A stretch of DNA of 55,013 nt from an uncultured Bacilli bacterium. GTDB taxonomy: Bacteria > Bacillota_I > Bacilli_A > RF39 > UBA660. The stretch lies in the NCBI GenBank assembly GCA_910584305.1, contig CAJTZW010000009.1:1-55013 (forward strand), read 5' to 3'. The position numbers and the translations under genes are program-made. Positions 1 through 8,216 of the stretch are shown here, one piece after another. The notes under the pieces are model-generated. The model searched no databases. It was not told the origin of the DNA and saw only the letters and a list, made by a program, of their open reading frames with translations. The number at the start of each line of letters is the position of its first letter. Positions within the stretch are counted from its first letter, which is position 1.

Positions 1-10
1 ACACTATAAA

Positions 11-40
11 AGTGTGTAGTTTTATACTAACTTACACACT
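11..40. terminator. Stem-loop at window edge, possible terminator
   Basis: An 8-bp inverted repeat, AGTGTGTA against TACACACT, extends through GTT/AAC and is followed on the plus strand by TTATTTTA. It could end a plus-strand gene lying before the window or give a second stop for clpP. No coding context is visible on the left, so the orientation is uncertain. Confidence 0.4.
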
Positions 41-70
41 TTATTTTACACTCTCTTCTTTAAATTTTTT

Positions 71-105
71 AGAATGTAAAAAAACACATACATGAATGTG
101 TTTTT
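71..105 (-). terminator. Rho-independent terminator of clpP
   Basis: On the minus strand AAAAACACAT and ATGTGTTTTT form a 10-bp stem with a 6-nt loop and run into a T-rich stretch. The clpP stop codon lies inside the upstream arm, so translation and termination signals overlap. Confidence 0.7.
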
Positions 106-673
106 ATAATATTTTGTCTATGATACCATAGTTTAGAGCTTCTTCTGCACTTAAGAAGTAGTCTCTTTCTGTGTCGTTTTCTACTGTTTTTAAGTCTTTG
201 CCTGTATTTTTTGCTAGCATTCTATTTAATTTATCTTTCAATTTTAAAATTCTTTCAGCTGCAATTTTGATTTCAGTTGCTTGGCCTTGTGCACCTCCAA
301 GAGGTTGGTGTATCATGACTTCACTATTTGGAAGACAATATCTTTTTCCTTTGGTACCACTTGAAAGTAGGAAAGCTCCCATACTTGCTGCCATTCCAAC
401 ACAAATAGTGGATACATCTGATTTAATAAAATTTATTGTATCATATATCGCCATTCCTGCAGTTACACTTCCTCCTGGAGAATTAATATATAGGCTAATA
501 TCATTATTGTTTATTGAGTCTAAATATAATAGCTGTGCGACAATTGTGTTTGAATTTATATCATCAATTTCTCCACATAGAATGATAATACGATCTTTTA
601 ATAAACGTGAGTATATGTCATATACTCTTTCTCCATTACTATTTTTTTCAATAACGGTAGGAACTAAACTCAC
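104..673 (-). CDS. clpP: ATP-dependent Clp protease proteolytic subunit ClpP
   Basis: ClpP is a cytoplasmic serine peptidase that forms the double-heptamer chamber fed by ClpX or ClpC. The protein is alignable over its whole length. The catalytic Ser is in GMAASMGAF, the His in MIHQPLGG and the Asp in DTERDYF, in the family spacing (about 97, 122 and 171 counted from this start). The reading frame is open further upstream, to ATG codons at 700 and 682. I chose GTG at 673 because AGAGAGG lies nine bases before it, while it directly abuts the ATG at 682. This gives 189 aa beginning SLVPTVIE after the initiator, matching the usual ClpP N-terminus. It is divergent from the nucleoside kinase gene. 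I saw no clear CtsR operator. Confidence 0.95.
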   Translation of the reverse strand: MSLVPTVIEKNSNGERVYDIYSRLLKDRIIILCGEIDDINSNTIVAQLLYLDSINNNDISLYINSPGGSVTAGMAIYDTINFIKSDVSTICVGMAASMGAFLLSSGTKGKRYCLPNSEVMIHQPLGGAQGQATEIKIAAERILKLKDKLNRMLAKNTGKDLKTVENDTERDYFLSAEEALNYGIIDKIL

Positions 674-734
674 TTGAATCATCCTCTCTATTCTTATCAT
701 AGGTTTCTTTTATCTATTTTATTCATTAAAAGAT

Positions 735-763
735 GTGACAAAATGTGTATTTTTTGGTACAAT
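735..763 (+). promoter_or_regulatory. Sigma-A-type promoter for the nucleoside kinase
   Basis: GTGACA (-35) and TACAAT (-10) are separated by exactly 17 bp. The predicted transcript starts near 770, which excludes the more upstream in-frame ATG at 735 as the translation start. Confidence 0.7.
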
Positions 764-791
764 GAATAGTATAAAGAATAGAGGGATTCTG

Positions 792-2453
792 ATGGGGAAA
801 AAAATAACTGTAAATTTTAGAAATTTGGAGACAATGGAATTTGAAGTTGGTACACCTTTGTTTGATATTGCACAGAATTTTAAAAAGTATTTTAATTATC
901 CAATATTGGTTGGAAAAGTTGATAATCACATTACTTGTTTAACCGAGCCTATTACAAAAAATTGTTCTATTGATTTGTATGATAGAAGTAGTGGATTAGG
1001 GAATGAGGTATATGGTAGAACTTGTCAGTTTTTAATTGTACTTGCTGCAAAAAAACTACTTGGTAAAAGTGTGGATGTTATTGTAGAACATTCTATGGAT
1101 AAAGGTTTTTATTGTGAGATAGTTGGTATAGAAATTGATAAAAAAACTGTTCGTGAGTTGGAGAATAAAATTTTTGAATTTGTAAAGCAAGATTTAATTA
1201 TTCAGAAAGTCAGTGTTTCTAGATATGATGCGATTAAATATTTTAATAGTAAGAAACAAATCGATAAAGTAAATGTTTTAAAATATATTAGTAACAGTTA
1301 CATTAACTTGTATCGTATTGATGATATTTATGATTATTTCTATGGTGAGATAGCACATAGTACAGCACAAATTGATGATTTCAAATTAACATATATTAAA
1401 GGCAATGGGTTTGTGTTAAGTTATCCTAGTGTAGAGAACCCTGAATGTACATTAGATTATGTTCATCATCAGATGTTATTTGATAAATTTTTAGAATATA
1501 CAAAGTGGGGAGAATTGGTTGGTATTAGTAATGCAGCTGATTTAAACCGTGTGATTTCTACTGGCAAATATGATGACTTTATCCGTTTATCGGAGGCATA
1601 TTATAGTAATCAACTTTCTAGGATTGCAGATGAGATTTATACTAGAAAAAATGATGTTCGCATGATTTTAATTGCGGGGCCTTCCTCGGCTGGGAAGACA
1701 ACAACATCAAAGCGTTTAGAGGTATTTTTACAAGCAAAAGGATTTAGAACTCATCAAATCTCTATTGATGACTATTTCTATGATAGAGATAAGACACCTA
1801 TTTTAGAAAATGGCGAATTGGATACAGAATCTTTGAATGCAGTGGATGTGACTTTGTTTAATAAGCAATTTACCCAATTATTGGAAGGTAAAAAGGTAGA
1901 ACTTCCTGAGTATAATTTTATTTTGGGAAAAAGGGAATATAAGGGTAAAAAATTACAACTTAAGGAAAATGATATTATTATTATTGAGGGGTTGCATGGA
2001 TTGAATGATGATTTAACAATCTCAATTGATAGAAAGAGTAAATTTAAAATTTATATAAGCCCACTTACACAACTTAATATTGATAATCATAATCGTATTC
2101 ATACCAGTGATACCAGAAAATTACGTCGAATTATTCGTGATAATAAATTTCGCTCTTATGATGCGGAACATACACTTAAGATGTGGGATAATATTCGTGT
2201 AGGAGAGGAAAAGTACATATTTCCTTACCAAGATGATGCAGATGCTATGATTAATTCTTCGTTGCTTTATGAAATCGCAGTGTTAAAAGTTTATGCGGAA
2301 CCACTTTTGTTTTCAGTACCAGAAACATCAGAGGTATATCCTGAGGCACTCCGTTTGATTAATTTTTTACGTAATTTTTTACCAATGCCTAGTGATCAGG
2401 TTCCAAATGATTCTGTGATTCGTGAGTTTATTGATGGAAGTTGTTTTAAGTAG
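792..2453 (+). CDS. Uridine kinase-like nucleoside kinase with N-terminal TGS/SAD-like module
   Basis: This predicted cytoplasmic P-loop kinase belongs to the long nucleoside kinase family of Firmicutes, which phosphorylates uridine/cytidine-type substrates. The N-terminus resembles a TGS domain followed by the second additional domain of threonyl-tRNA synthetase (HSMDKGFY, about residues 95-105). The C-terminal half is phosphoribulokinase/uridine kinase-like, with Walker A GPSSAGKT (Lys about 302), the substrate-binding ISIDDYF region and IIIEGLHGLN. I chose ATG 792 because GAGGG lies six bases upstream and the promoter covers the earlier ATG codons. The protein is 553 aa, near the family length. 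It precedes gap by about 20 bp and may be co-transcribed. The exact substrate cannot be read from sequence. Confidence 0.85.
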   Translation: MGKKITVNFRNLETMEFEVGTPLFDIAQNFKKYFNYPILVGKVDNHITCLTEPITKNCSIDLYDRSSGLGNEVYGRTCQFLIVLAAKKLLGKSVDVIVEHSMDKGFYCEIVGIEIDKKTVRELENKIFEFVKQDLIIQKVSVSRYDAIKYFNSKKQIDKVNVLKYISNSYINLYRIDDIYDYFYGEIAHSTAQIDDFKLTYIKGNGFVLSYPSVENPECTLDYVHHQMLFDKFLEYTKWGELVGISNAADLNRVISTGKYDDFIRLSEAYYSNQLSRIADEIYTRKNDVRMILIAGPSSAGKTTTSKRLEVFLQAKGFRTHQISIDDYFYDRDKTPILENGELDTESLNAVDVTLFNKQFTQLLEGKKVELPEYNFILGKREYKGKKLQLKENDIIIIEGLHGLNDDLTISIDRKSKFKIYISPLTQLNIDNHNRIHTSDTRKLRRIIRDNKFRSYDAEHTLKMWDNIRVGEEKYIFPYQDDADAMINSSLLYEIAVLKVYAEPLLFSVPETSEVYPEALRLINFLRNFLPMPSDQVPNDSVIREFIDGSCFK

Positions 2454-2474
2454 TTTTAGAAAGAGAGTGAAAGA

Positions 2475-3488
2475 ATGATTAAAGTAGCAATTAATGGATT
2501 TGGTCGTATTGGAAGACTTGTATTTAGAATTATGGAGGAGGATCCAAATTTTGAGGTTGTAGCAATTAATGATTTAACGGATGCAGAACAGCTTGCTTAT
2601 TTGTTAAAATATGATACTTCCCATAGAAGTTATAGAGTAGATGATATTACTTTTGATGAGGAGAATATTATTGTTGGAAATAGAAAGATTCGTATTTTTG
2701 CAGAAATGGATCCTAAAAATTTGCCATGGAAAGACCTTGGAATTGATGAGGTGTTTGAATGCACCGGTAAGTTTGTAGAAAAGGATAAAGCCTATGCTCA
2801 TATTGAGGCGGGGGCAAAAAGGGTTATTATTTCAGCTCCTGCGAAGGGTGATTTAAAGACTATTGTATATAATGTAAATGAAAATATTTTAGATGGTAGT
2901 GAGGATATTATTAGTGCAGCTAGTTGTACTACGAATTGCTTAGCTCCTGTATGTAAGGTATTGGATGACAATTTTGGTATTATAAAAGGATACATGACAA
3001 CTGTTCATGCATATACGAATGATCAATCTACTTTGGATGTGGCGCATAAAAAAGGTATTAAAGCGCGTCGTGGTAGAGCTGCTGCCGCTAATATTGTTCC
3101 TTCTAGTACAGGAGCCGCTAAGGCGCTTGGACTTGTTATTCCATCGTTACAGGGTAGAATGAATGGAGGCGCATTGCGTGTTCCTACAACGACTGGTTCT
3201 ATGATTGATTTGACCCTTGAACTTTCTAAAAATGTTACTATTCAAGAACTAAATGATACATTTAAAAAGAATACAAGTGAAACACTAGGGTATACAGATG
3301 ATCCAATTGTTTCAAGTGATATTATTGGTTCCCGTTTGGGAGCTCTTGTTGACGGTTTGCTTACTGATGTATTAGAAGTAGAAGGCAAACAAATTGTAAA
3401 AGTGGTGGCTTGGTATGATAATGAGATGAGCTACAGTGCGCAAATGGTTCGTACTGCTTTATATTTAGGTAAGTTTTTAGAGAAGTAG
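2475..3488 (+). CDS. gap: Glyceraldehyde-3-phosphate dehydrogenase, NAD-dependent type
   Basis: This enzyme oxidises and phosphorylates glyceraldehyde 3-phosphate in glycolysis, in the cytoplasm. The N-terminal Rossmann motif is INGFGRIGR. Asp33 in AINDLTD favours NAD over NADP. The active-site Cys151 is in ASCTTNCLAP, with His178 in TTVHAYTNDQ; RGRAAAANIVPSSTGAAK and the C-terminal WYDNEMSYS are intact. At 337 aa the length is typical. No CggR regulator precedes it. It is the first glycolytic gene of a run also holding pgk and tpiA, but a separate promoter follows it. Confidence 0.97.
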   Translation: MIKVAINGFGRIGRLVFRIMEEDPNFEVVAINDLTDAEQLAYLLKYDTSHRSYRVDDITFDEENIIVGNRKIRIFAEMDPKNLPWKDLGIDEVFECTGKFVEKDKAYAHIEAGAKRVIISAPAKGDLKTIVYNVNENILDGSEDIISAASCTTNCLAPVCKVLDDNFGIIKGYMTTVHAYTNDQSTLDVAHKKGIKARRGRAAAANIVPSSTGAAKALGLVIPSLQGRMNGGALRVPTTTGSMIDLTLELSKNVTIQELNDTFKKNTSETLGYTDDPIVSSDIIGSRLGALVDGLLTDVLEVEGKQIVKVVAWYDNEMSYSAQMVRTALYLGKFLEK

Positions 3489-3517
3489 AAATACTTTTCT
3501 TTTATTATGTAAACTTC

Positions 3518-3546
3518 TTGAAAAACACTTTAATTCGTTATACAAT
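3518..3546 (+). promoter_or_regulatory. Promoter between gap and the pilin-like gene
   Basis: TTGAAA and TACAAT lie 17 bp apart, about 27 bp before the pilin-like start codon. A weak imperfect hairpin (AGAAGTA against TACTTTTCT) at the end of gap may partly terminate the upstream transcript. The downstream glycolytic genes can thus be transcribed without gap. Confidence 0.7.
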
Positions 3547-3572
3547 AGTAATAATGAATAATAGGTGATATC

Positions 3573-3944
3573 ATGAAAGATAAAGGTTTTACTTTGGTTG
3601 AGGTGTTAGGTATTATGACACTTTTAGCAATTATTTTTGCACTTGTTTATCCTAATGCGATACAGATGTTAGATCAAGGAAAACAAACTGAATATGAAGA
3701 ATATCAAAACGATATATTTTTGGCTACGGAGGCTTATGTCAATTCTGACCCATCATTGTCATCTTCTTTGAATGTTGTAGGAAATGAAGTTTCTGTTTCT
3801 TTTGCGACTTTACTTCAAAGCGGATTTCTAAGTTCTAGTATTGTTGATCCAAAGACAGGTCTTAATGTAGTTGAGCAAGCGAATGATAGAAGTGTGATTG
3901 TTTCTGTAGCAATTGATGGCACATTTACATATTCTATAAAGTAA
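3573..3944 (+). CDS. Type IV prepilin-like / pseudopilin protein
   Basis: The first residues, KGFTLVEVLGIMTLLAII, form a class III prepilin signal: a short charged leader, the Gly-Phe cleavage site, Glu at +5 and a hydrophobic helix. The rest (123 aa in all) is a small Ser/Val-rich globular tail. Such proteins are cleaved and N-methylated by a prepilin peptidase and assemble into competence or type II secretion-like pseudopili. No prepilin peptidase, pilus ATPase or platform protein is visible nearby, so it is an orphan. It is placed between gap and pgk with its own promoter. AGGTGAT sits three bases before ATG. Its specific role is unknown. Confidence 0.8.
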   Translation: MKDKGFTLVEVLGIMTLLAIIFALVYPNAIQMLDQGKQTEYEEYQNDIFLATEAYVNSDPSLSSSLNVVGNEVSVSFATLLQSGFLSSSIVDPKTGLNVVEQANDRSVIVSVAIDGTFTYSIK

Positions 3945-3962
3945 TTAAGTGAGGGGAATTTT

Positions 3963-5147
3963 ATGAAAAAATCAATTAAGGATTTTGAATTGTATGGGAA
4001 AAAGGTATTAATTCGCGTTGATTTTAATGTGCCAATGCAAGATGGTGTAATTACAGATGATCATCGCATCATCTCTAGTATTCCAACAATTGAGTATGCA
4101 ACTGCAAAAGGTGCAAAAGTTATCTTGCTATCCCATCTTGGTCGAGTAAAAGTGACAGAAGATAAGAAGAGGTATAGTTTGGCTCCTGTTGCAAAACGCC
4201 TTAGTGAAATATTAAAAAAATCCATTGAGTTTGTTCCTTATACAAGTGGGAGTATTGTGGAAGAGAAAGTTAGTAGTATGCAGAATGGAGATGTCCTATT
4301 ACTTGAGAACACTCGTTTTGAAGATATAGATGAAAATAAGGAAAGTTCTAATGATTTAGATTTAGGTGCTTATTGGGCAAGCTTAGGAGATATATTTATT
4401 AATGATGCATTTGGGACGTCTCACCGTGCACATGCTTCTAATGTTGGCATTGCTTCCCATCTTCCTAGTGGACTTGGTTTTTTAGTTGAAAAGGAGCTAG
4501 ATATTTTAGAATCTGCTATTCAAACTCCAAAACGTCCATTTGTTGTAATTTTGGGTGGTTCTAAAGTTTCTGATAAGATTGGTGTTATTCAAAATCTAGT
4601 TCATATTGCTGATTATATTTTAATCGGGGGTGGGATGGCGTATACATTTTTATATGCAAGCGATATTTCTATTGGTAGCTCTTTATTAGATAGGGAACAT
4701 ATTGATTTTTGTAAAGAGATTTTAGAGAAACATGGGGATAAGATTATTCTCCCAATTGATACAGTATGCGCAGAAGAGATTATGGATAATGTAGGTACAC
4801 GTACATGTTTTATTAATGAAATTAAAGAGAATGAGATTGGTGTTGATATAGGATATAGTACGGTTAAGTTATTTCGACAATATTTAGAACAAGCGAAAAC
4901 AGTTCTTTGGAATGGACCGGTTGGTATTTTTGAGAAAGAATCTTTTGCAACTGGGACGAAATCAATTTGTGAAATTTTAAAGCAATTGGATGCTGTAAAA
5001 ATTGTAGGAGGTGGGGATACTGGAGCTGCAGTTACTATGTTTGGACATGAAAAGGATGTTACTTATATTTCAACTGGTGGTGGTGCTTCTTTAGAATTAC
5101 TCGAAGGAAAGTCTTTGCCTGGAATAGAGGTAATCAATGAAAAATAA
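3963..5147 (+). CDS. pgk: Phosphoglycerate kinase
   Basis: It transfers phosphate from 1,3-bisphosphoglycerate to ADP. Visible signatures are RVDFNVP near residue 20 (substrate binding), LLSHLGR, GLGFLVEKEL, GGSKVSDKIGV and the nucleotide-binding GGGDTGAA near the C-terminus. At 394 aa it has the normal length. GAGGGG precedes the start. The 3' end overlaps the next gene by 11 bp, so translation of the flippase-like protein is probably coupled. Confidence 0.97.
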   Translation: MKKSIKDFELYGKKVLIRVDFNVPMQDGVITDDHRIISSIPTIEYATAKGAKVILLSHLGRVKVTEDKKRYSLAPVAKRLSEILKKSIEFVPYTSGSIVEEKVSSMQNGDVLLLENTRFEDIDENKESSNDLDLGAYWASLGDIFINDAFGTSHRAHASNVGIASHLPSGLGFLVEKELDILESAIQTPKRPFVVILGGSKVSDKIGVIQNLVHIADYILIGGGMAYTFLYASDISIGSSLLDREHIDFCKEILEKHGDKIILPIDTVCAEEIMDNVGTRTCFINEIKENEIGVDIGYSTVKLFRQYLEQAKTVLWNGPVGIFEKESFATGTKSICEILKQLDAVKIVGGGDTGAAVTMFGHEKDVTYISTGGGASLELLEGKSLPGIEVINEK

Positions 5148-6147
5148 GAAAATTAGTTCTATTTTAAGTTTTATAGTTTTACTTATTGTTACAATTATTG
5201 TTTTGTATTTTTCACTTAAGGATGATTATAGAATGATTCTTACACAGATTTTTAATATGAATCCGCTCTGGTTATTGGTTTCTTTTATATTGGTGGGGTT
5301 ATATTGGCTTTTTAAAGCATTTACTATTAAAAGGCTTGCCTGTCATTTTCAATCTGATTATTCCATTCAAAAAGCAATGCGACTTGTTGTTGAAACGAAT
5401 TTTTTTCATGCTGTGACTCCTTTTTCATCTGGAGGGCAACCTTATGAGATTTATTCATTAAATAAGTGCAATATACGTGTTACGGATGCGACGAATGTAT
5501 CAATTCAGAATTTTATTGTATATCAAATTGCGCTTGTTTTTCTTGGAATTATTTCCTTGATAGTAAACTATTTTTGCCATTTATTTACTAATAGTGTTAT
5601 ACTTCAAAAGTTGGTAGCTCTTGGATTTACTATCAATACATTTGTTATTATTATTTTATTTTTAGTAACGTTTGGCAGAAAGCTAAATCGAAAGATTATT
5701 GATGGTTGCATTCACCTTTTATATAAACTAAAAGTAGTAAAGAATGAAGATAAGTTGCTTCAGAAAGCAGATTCTTATTTAAATGAATTTCATCAAGGTG
5801 CAAAACTGCTTTTAAAAAATAAGAAAGAGTTTTTTCTTTTAATCGTGATACAACTACTATCTTTATGTTGTTTATATATAATTCCATTATTTTTGTTATA
5901 TGGTACAGGAAATTATTCCGCCTTTGCGCCATTTGAGGCGATTGTAGCTTCTGCCTATGTTATGCTGATAGGGTCCTTTGTTCCTATTCCTGGGGGAACT
6001 GGTGGACTTGAATATGGTTTTGTAGCCTTTTATGGAAATTTTATTGTAGGAAGTTCTTTACGAGCTATTATGCTTTTATGGCGTTTTATTACATATTATT
6101 TTGGAATGATTGTTGGAGCAATTGTATTAAATATTAGAAAGAAGTGA
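5137..6147 (+). CDS. Flippase-like integral membrane protein (LPG synthase TM-domain family)
   Basis: The polytopic membrane protein has about eight hydrophobic segments, and the pattern FFHAVTPFSSGGQPYEIYSL plus the late SFVPIPGGTGGLEYGF segment is typical of the UPF0104 / lysylphosphatidylglycerol synthase transmembrane family. It lacks the C-terminal cytoplasmic aminoacyl-transfer domain of MprF, so lipid flipping or export is more likely than lipid aminoacylation. It overlaps pgk and is followed four bases later by a lipid-type glycosyltransferase, suggesting the two act on the same glycolipid. The function is inferred from family and neighbour. Confidence 0.8.
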   Translation: MKNKKISSILSFIVLLIVTIIVLYFSLKDDYRMILTQIFNMNPLWLLVSFILVGLYWLFKAFTIKRLACHFQSDYSIQKAMRLVVETNFFHAVTPFSSGGQPYEIYSLNKCNIRVTDATNVSIQNFIVYQIALVFLGIISLIVNYFCHLFTNSVILQKLVALGFTINTFVIIILFLVTFGRKLNRKIIDGCIHLLYKLKVVKNEDKLLQKADSYLNEFHQGAKLLLKNKKEFFLLIVIQLLSLCCLYIIPLFLLYGTGNYSAFAPFEAIVASAYVMLIGSFVPIPGGTGGLEYGFVAFYGNFIVGSSLRAIMLLWRFITYYFGMIVGAIVLNIRKK

Positions 6148-6151
6148 TGGT

Positions 6152-7387
6152 ATGCGTATAGGAATTTTTACAGATACATATCCTCCTTTTATTAATGGAG
6201 TATCTACAAGTATATCTATGTTAGAGCAGGGGCTTGTTGCGAAGGGGCATGAAGTTTATATTGTGACAGTAAACCCTGACAACTTGAGTTATAAATATGA
6301 AAATGATGATCGTGTTCTTCGTATTCCAGGGATTCCTATTGGGATATATGATTATAGGTTAACTGGAATTTATCCTTTAAAAGCATTGAATAAGATTAAA
6401 TCATGGAATTTAGATATTATCCATTCTCATACGGAGTTTGGTGTTGGTACGTTTGCACGTATTATTGCTAAACAATATAATATCCCACTTGTACATACAT
6501 ATCATACGATGTATGAAGATTATATTCATTACATTACTCATGGTTATTTTGATAAACCTAGCCGTAAAATTGTTGAGTATCTAACAAAGTTTTATTGTGA
6601 TAAGACAGCAAAAGAGTTGATTGTTCCGAGTAAGAAGACCTATGATTTATTTAAAGAAAAGTATAAATTTGATAAGGGAATTCATATTATTCCAACAGGA
6701 ATTGATACGGAACGTTTTCATAAGGGAAAGCACAATCCAAAGGATTTGGAACGTTTGAAGAAAGAATTAAAGATTTCAAAAGATAATTTCATCCTTTTAT
6801 ATGTGGGTCGGCTTGCTGAAGAGAAAAATGTAGAGTTTTTACTTGAAGGACATGTAGAGTTGATTAAGAAGAATCCAAAACTTAAATTAATGATTGTTGG
6901 AAGTGGTCCTGATTATGAAAAGTTTATTCATTATGCAGAACAATTAAAAATTATAAAGAATGTAATTTTTACCAATGCAGTTCCTTATGAGGATATTCCA
7001 AAGTATTATGCGATTGCGGATGTATTTGTTACAGCATCAACGACAGAAACACAAGGTCTTACTGTCATTGAAGCAATGGCAGCATCCCTCCCAGTTGTAT
7101 GTATTGATGATGAGAGCTTTAATACATTTGTTGTAAATGATCTGAATGGATATTTATTTCACAATCAACAAGATTATGTGGAGATACTTAGTAAACTGGT
7201 TATGAATAAGGAGAAATTGCATTCTATGGCTAAGCAAGCATGTTTTTCTTCAGAACAATATTCTCTTAAGTATTATGCTGAACAGGTTTTGGATGTATAT
7301 CGTATTGCTTTATCTGGAATAGGTTCAGATAGATCTTTCTTTACAAGAATTAAAGATGTTGTTAAAGGTGGTTTGCATGGTGGATAG
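6152..7387 (+). CDS. GT4 glycosyltransferase, probably diacylglycerol glucosyltransferase type
   Basis: This GT-B fold enzyme starts with IGIFTDTYPPFINGVSTS, the N-terminal signature of 1,2-diacylglycerol 3-glucosyltransferases and related GT4 enzymes. Further motifs are HSHTEFGVGTFAR, YVGRLAEEKN and the E-x7-E nucleotide-sugar site in TETQGLTVIEAMAASLPVV. It probably adds glucose to diacylglycerol at the cytoplasmic membrane face to make the non-bilayer glycolipids common in mollicute-like bacteria. The substrate is inferred. The 411-aa length is normal. The last 11 bases overlap tpiA, so it belongs to the glycolytic transcription unit. Confidence 0.87.
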   Translation: MRIGIFTDTYPPFINGVSTSISMLEQGLVAKGHEVYIVTVNPDNLSYKYENDDRVLRIPGIPIGIYDYRLTGIYPLKALNKIKSWNLDIIHSHTEFGVGTFARIIAKQYNIPLVHTYHTMYEDYIHYITHGYFDKPSRKIVEYLTKFYCDKTAKELIVPSKKTYDLFKEKYKFDKGIHIIPTGIDTERFHKGKHNPKDLERLKKELKISKDNFILLYVGRLAEEKNVEFLLEGHVELIKKNPKLKLMIVGSGPDYEKFIHYAEQLKIIKNVIFTNAVPYEDIPKYYAIADVFVTASTTETQGLTVIEAMAASLPVVCIDDESFNTFVVNDLNGYLFHNQQDYVEILSKLVMNKEKLHSMAKQACFSSEQYSLKYYAEQVLDVYRIALSGIGSDRSFFTRIKDVVKGGLHGG

Positions 7388-8105
7388 AAAATATGTAGTA
7401 GGTAATTTAAAGATGGCAATGAAAAAGGATGATGTTATTCAATACTTAAAAAGAATTAATGATAAAATATATAGTAATCAAGTTATTCTTTTTCCATCTA
7501 GTATTTATATTCCGTATTTTTTAAATCAATATTATAAAGTAGGAATACAGGATGTGCATTTTGAAAGTATAGGCCCATATACAGGAGAGATTTCTCCTTC
7601 ACAAGCTAAAAGTATGGGAGTAAGTTGTGTACTTGTTGGGCATAGCGAGCGTAGAAGATATTTTCAGGAGACGGATGGGGTTGTGAATAAGAAAGTACTA
7701 AAGTCCCTTAGTGAAGGGCTTTCTGTGATTCTTTGTGTTGGTGAAACTAAAGAAGAGAAAGATTTATTGAAAACAGATCGTATTTTAAAAAAACAAATTA
7801 CATATGATCTTCGTGATGTGGATGATTTTCGTCAGGTTATGATTGCCTATGAACCTGTTTGGGCTATTGGGACTAAGGTAGTTCCTAAAAATCAGGAGAT
7901 ACAGAAAACCATTCAATATATTAAGGATTTGGTTAAACAGGAATATGGTTATCCTGATATAAAGGTTTTGTATGGCGGAAGTGTGGATGCAAAAAATATC
8001 GATACGATTTGCCAAGTTAGGAATTTAGATGGTGTATTGGTTGGAAATTCTTCAACAGATGCGGAGCAGTTTTTACATATTATTGAAGTTGTTTTAGGTA
8101 AATAA
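7377..8105 (+). CDS. tpiA: Triosephosphate isomerase
   Basis: It interconverts dihydroxyacetone phosphate and glyceraldehyde 3-phosphate. The TIM-barrel catalytic residues are present: Lys in GNLKM (the usual GNWKM, with Trp replaced by Leu), His in VGHSERR, Glu in AYEPVWAIGT, and the phosphate-binding YGGSV. I chose ATG 7377 because AGGTGG lies five bases upstream; an earlier in-frame ATG at 7356 would add residues absent from the family. The protein is 242 aa, a little shorter than the usual 248-255. It overlaps the glycosyltransferase gene. Confidence 0.95.
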   Translation: MVDRKYVVGNLKMAMKKDDVIQYLKRINDKIYSNQVILFPSSIYIPYFLNQYYKVGIQDVHFESIGPYTGEISPSQAKSMGVSCVLVGHSERRRYFQETDGVVNKKVLKSLSEGLSVILCVGETKEEKDLLKTDRILKKQITYDLRDVDDFRQVMIAYEPVWAIGTKVVPKNQEIQKTIQYIKDLVKQEYGYPDIKVLYGGSVDAKNIDTICQVRNLDGVLVGNSSTDAEQFLHIIEVVLGK

Positions 8106-8115
8106 CTTCTTTTTA

Positions 8116-8129
8116 ATTATTCGACAAAA
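8116..8129 (-). promoter_or_regulatory. Spo0A box upstream of spo0A
   Basis: Read on the minus strand this is TTTTGTCGAATAAT, containing the TGTCGAA 0A-box core and the flanking T-rich and AA bases of the published consensus. It sits about 40 bp before the spo0A -10 hexamer, consistent with autoregulation. The same 14 bases recur before the type VII secretion locus. Confidence 0.6.
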
Positions 8130-8144
8130 TTAGATGTTTTTTAC

Positions 8145-8175
8145 TCTAGAAAAATACTTTCTAGATGCGTATAAT
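8145..8175 (+). promoter_or_regulatory. spo0A promoter with perfect 8-bp palindrome in the spacer
   Basis: TATAAT at 8170-8175 is a perfect -10. A weak -35 (TAGAAA, 8147-8152) is 17 bp upstream. An inverted repeat TCTAGAAA/TTTCTAGA with a 5-bp centre (8145-8165) covers the -35 and most of the spacer, as expected of a repressor or activator operator. Confidence 0.55.
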
Positions 8176-8216
8176 AACAAATAGGGAAAAGGAGTACTGG
8201 GAAAGGGAGAATTAAG

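Noticed and set aside
171..677. Plus-strand open frame opposite clpP
   Set aside because: It is the mirror of a fully conserved clpP, has no ribosome site and shows no family features.
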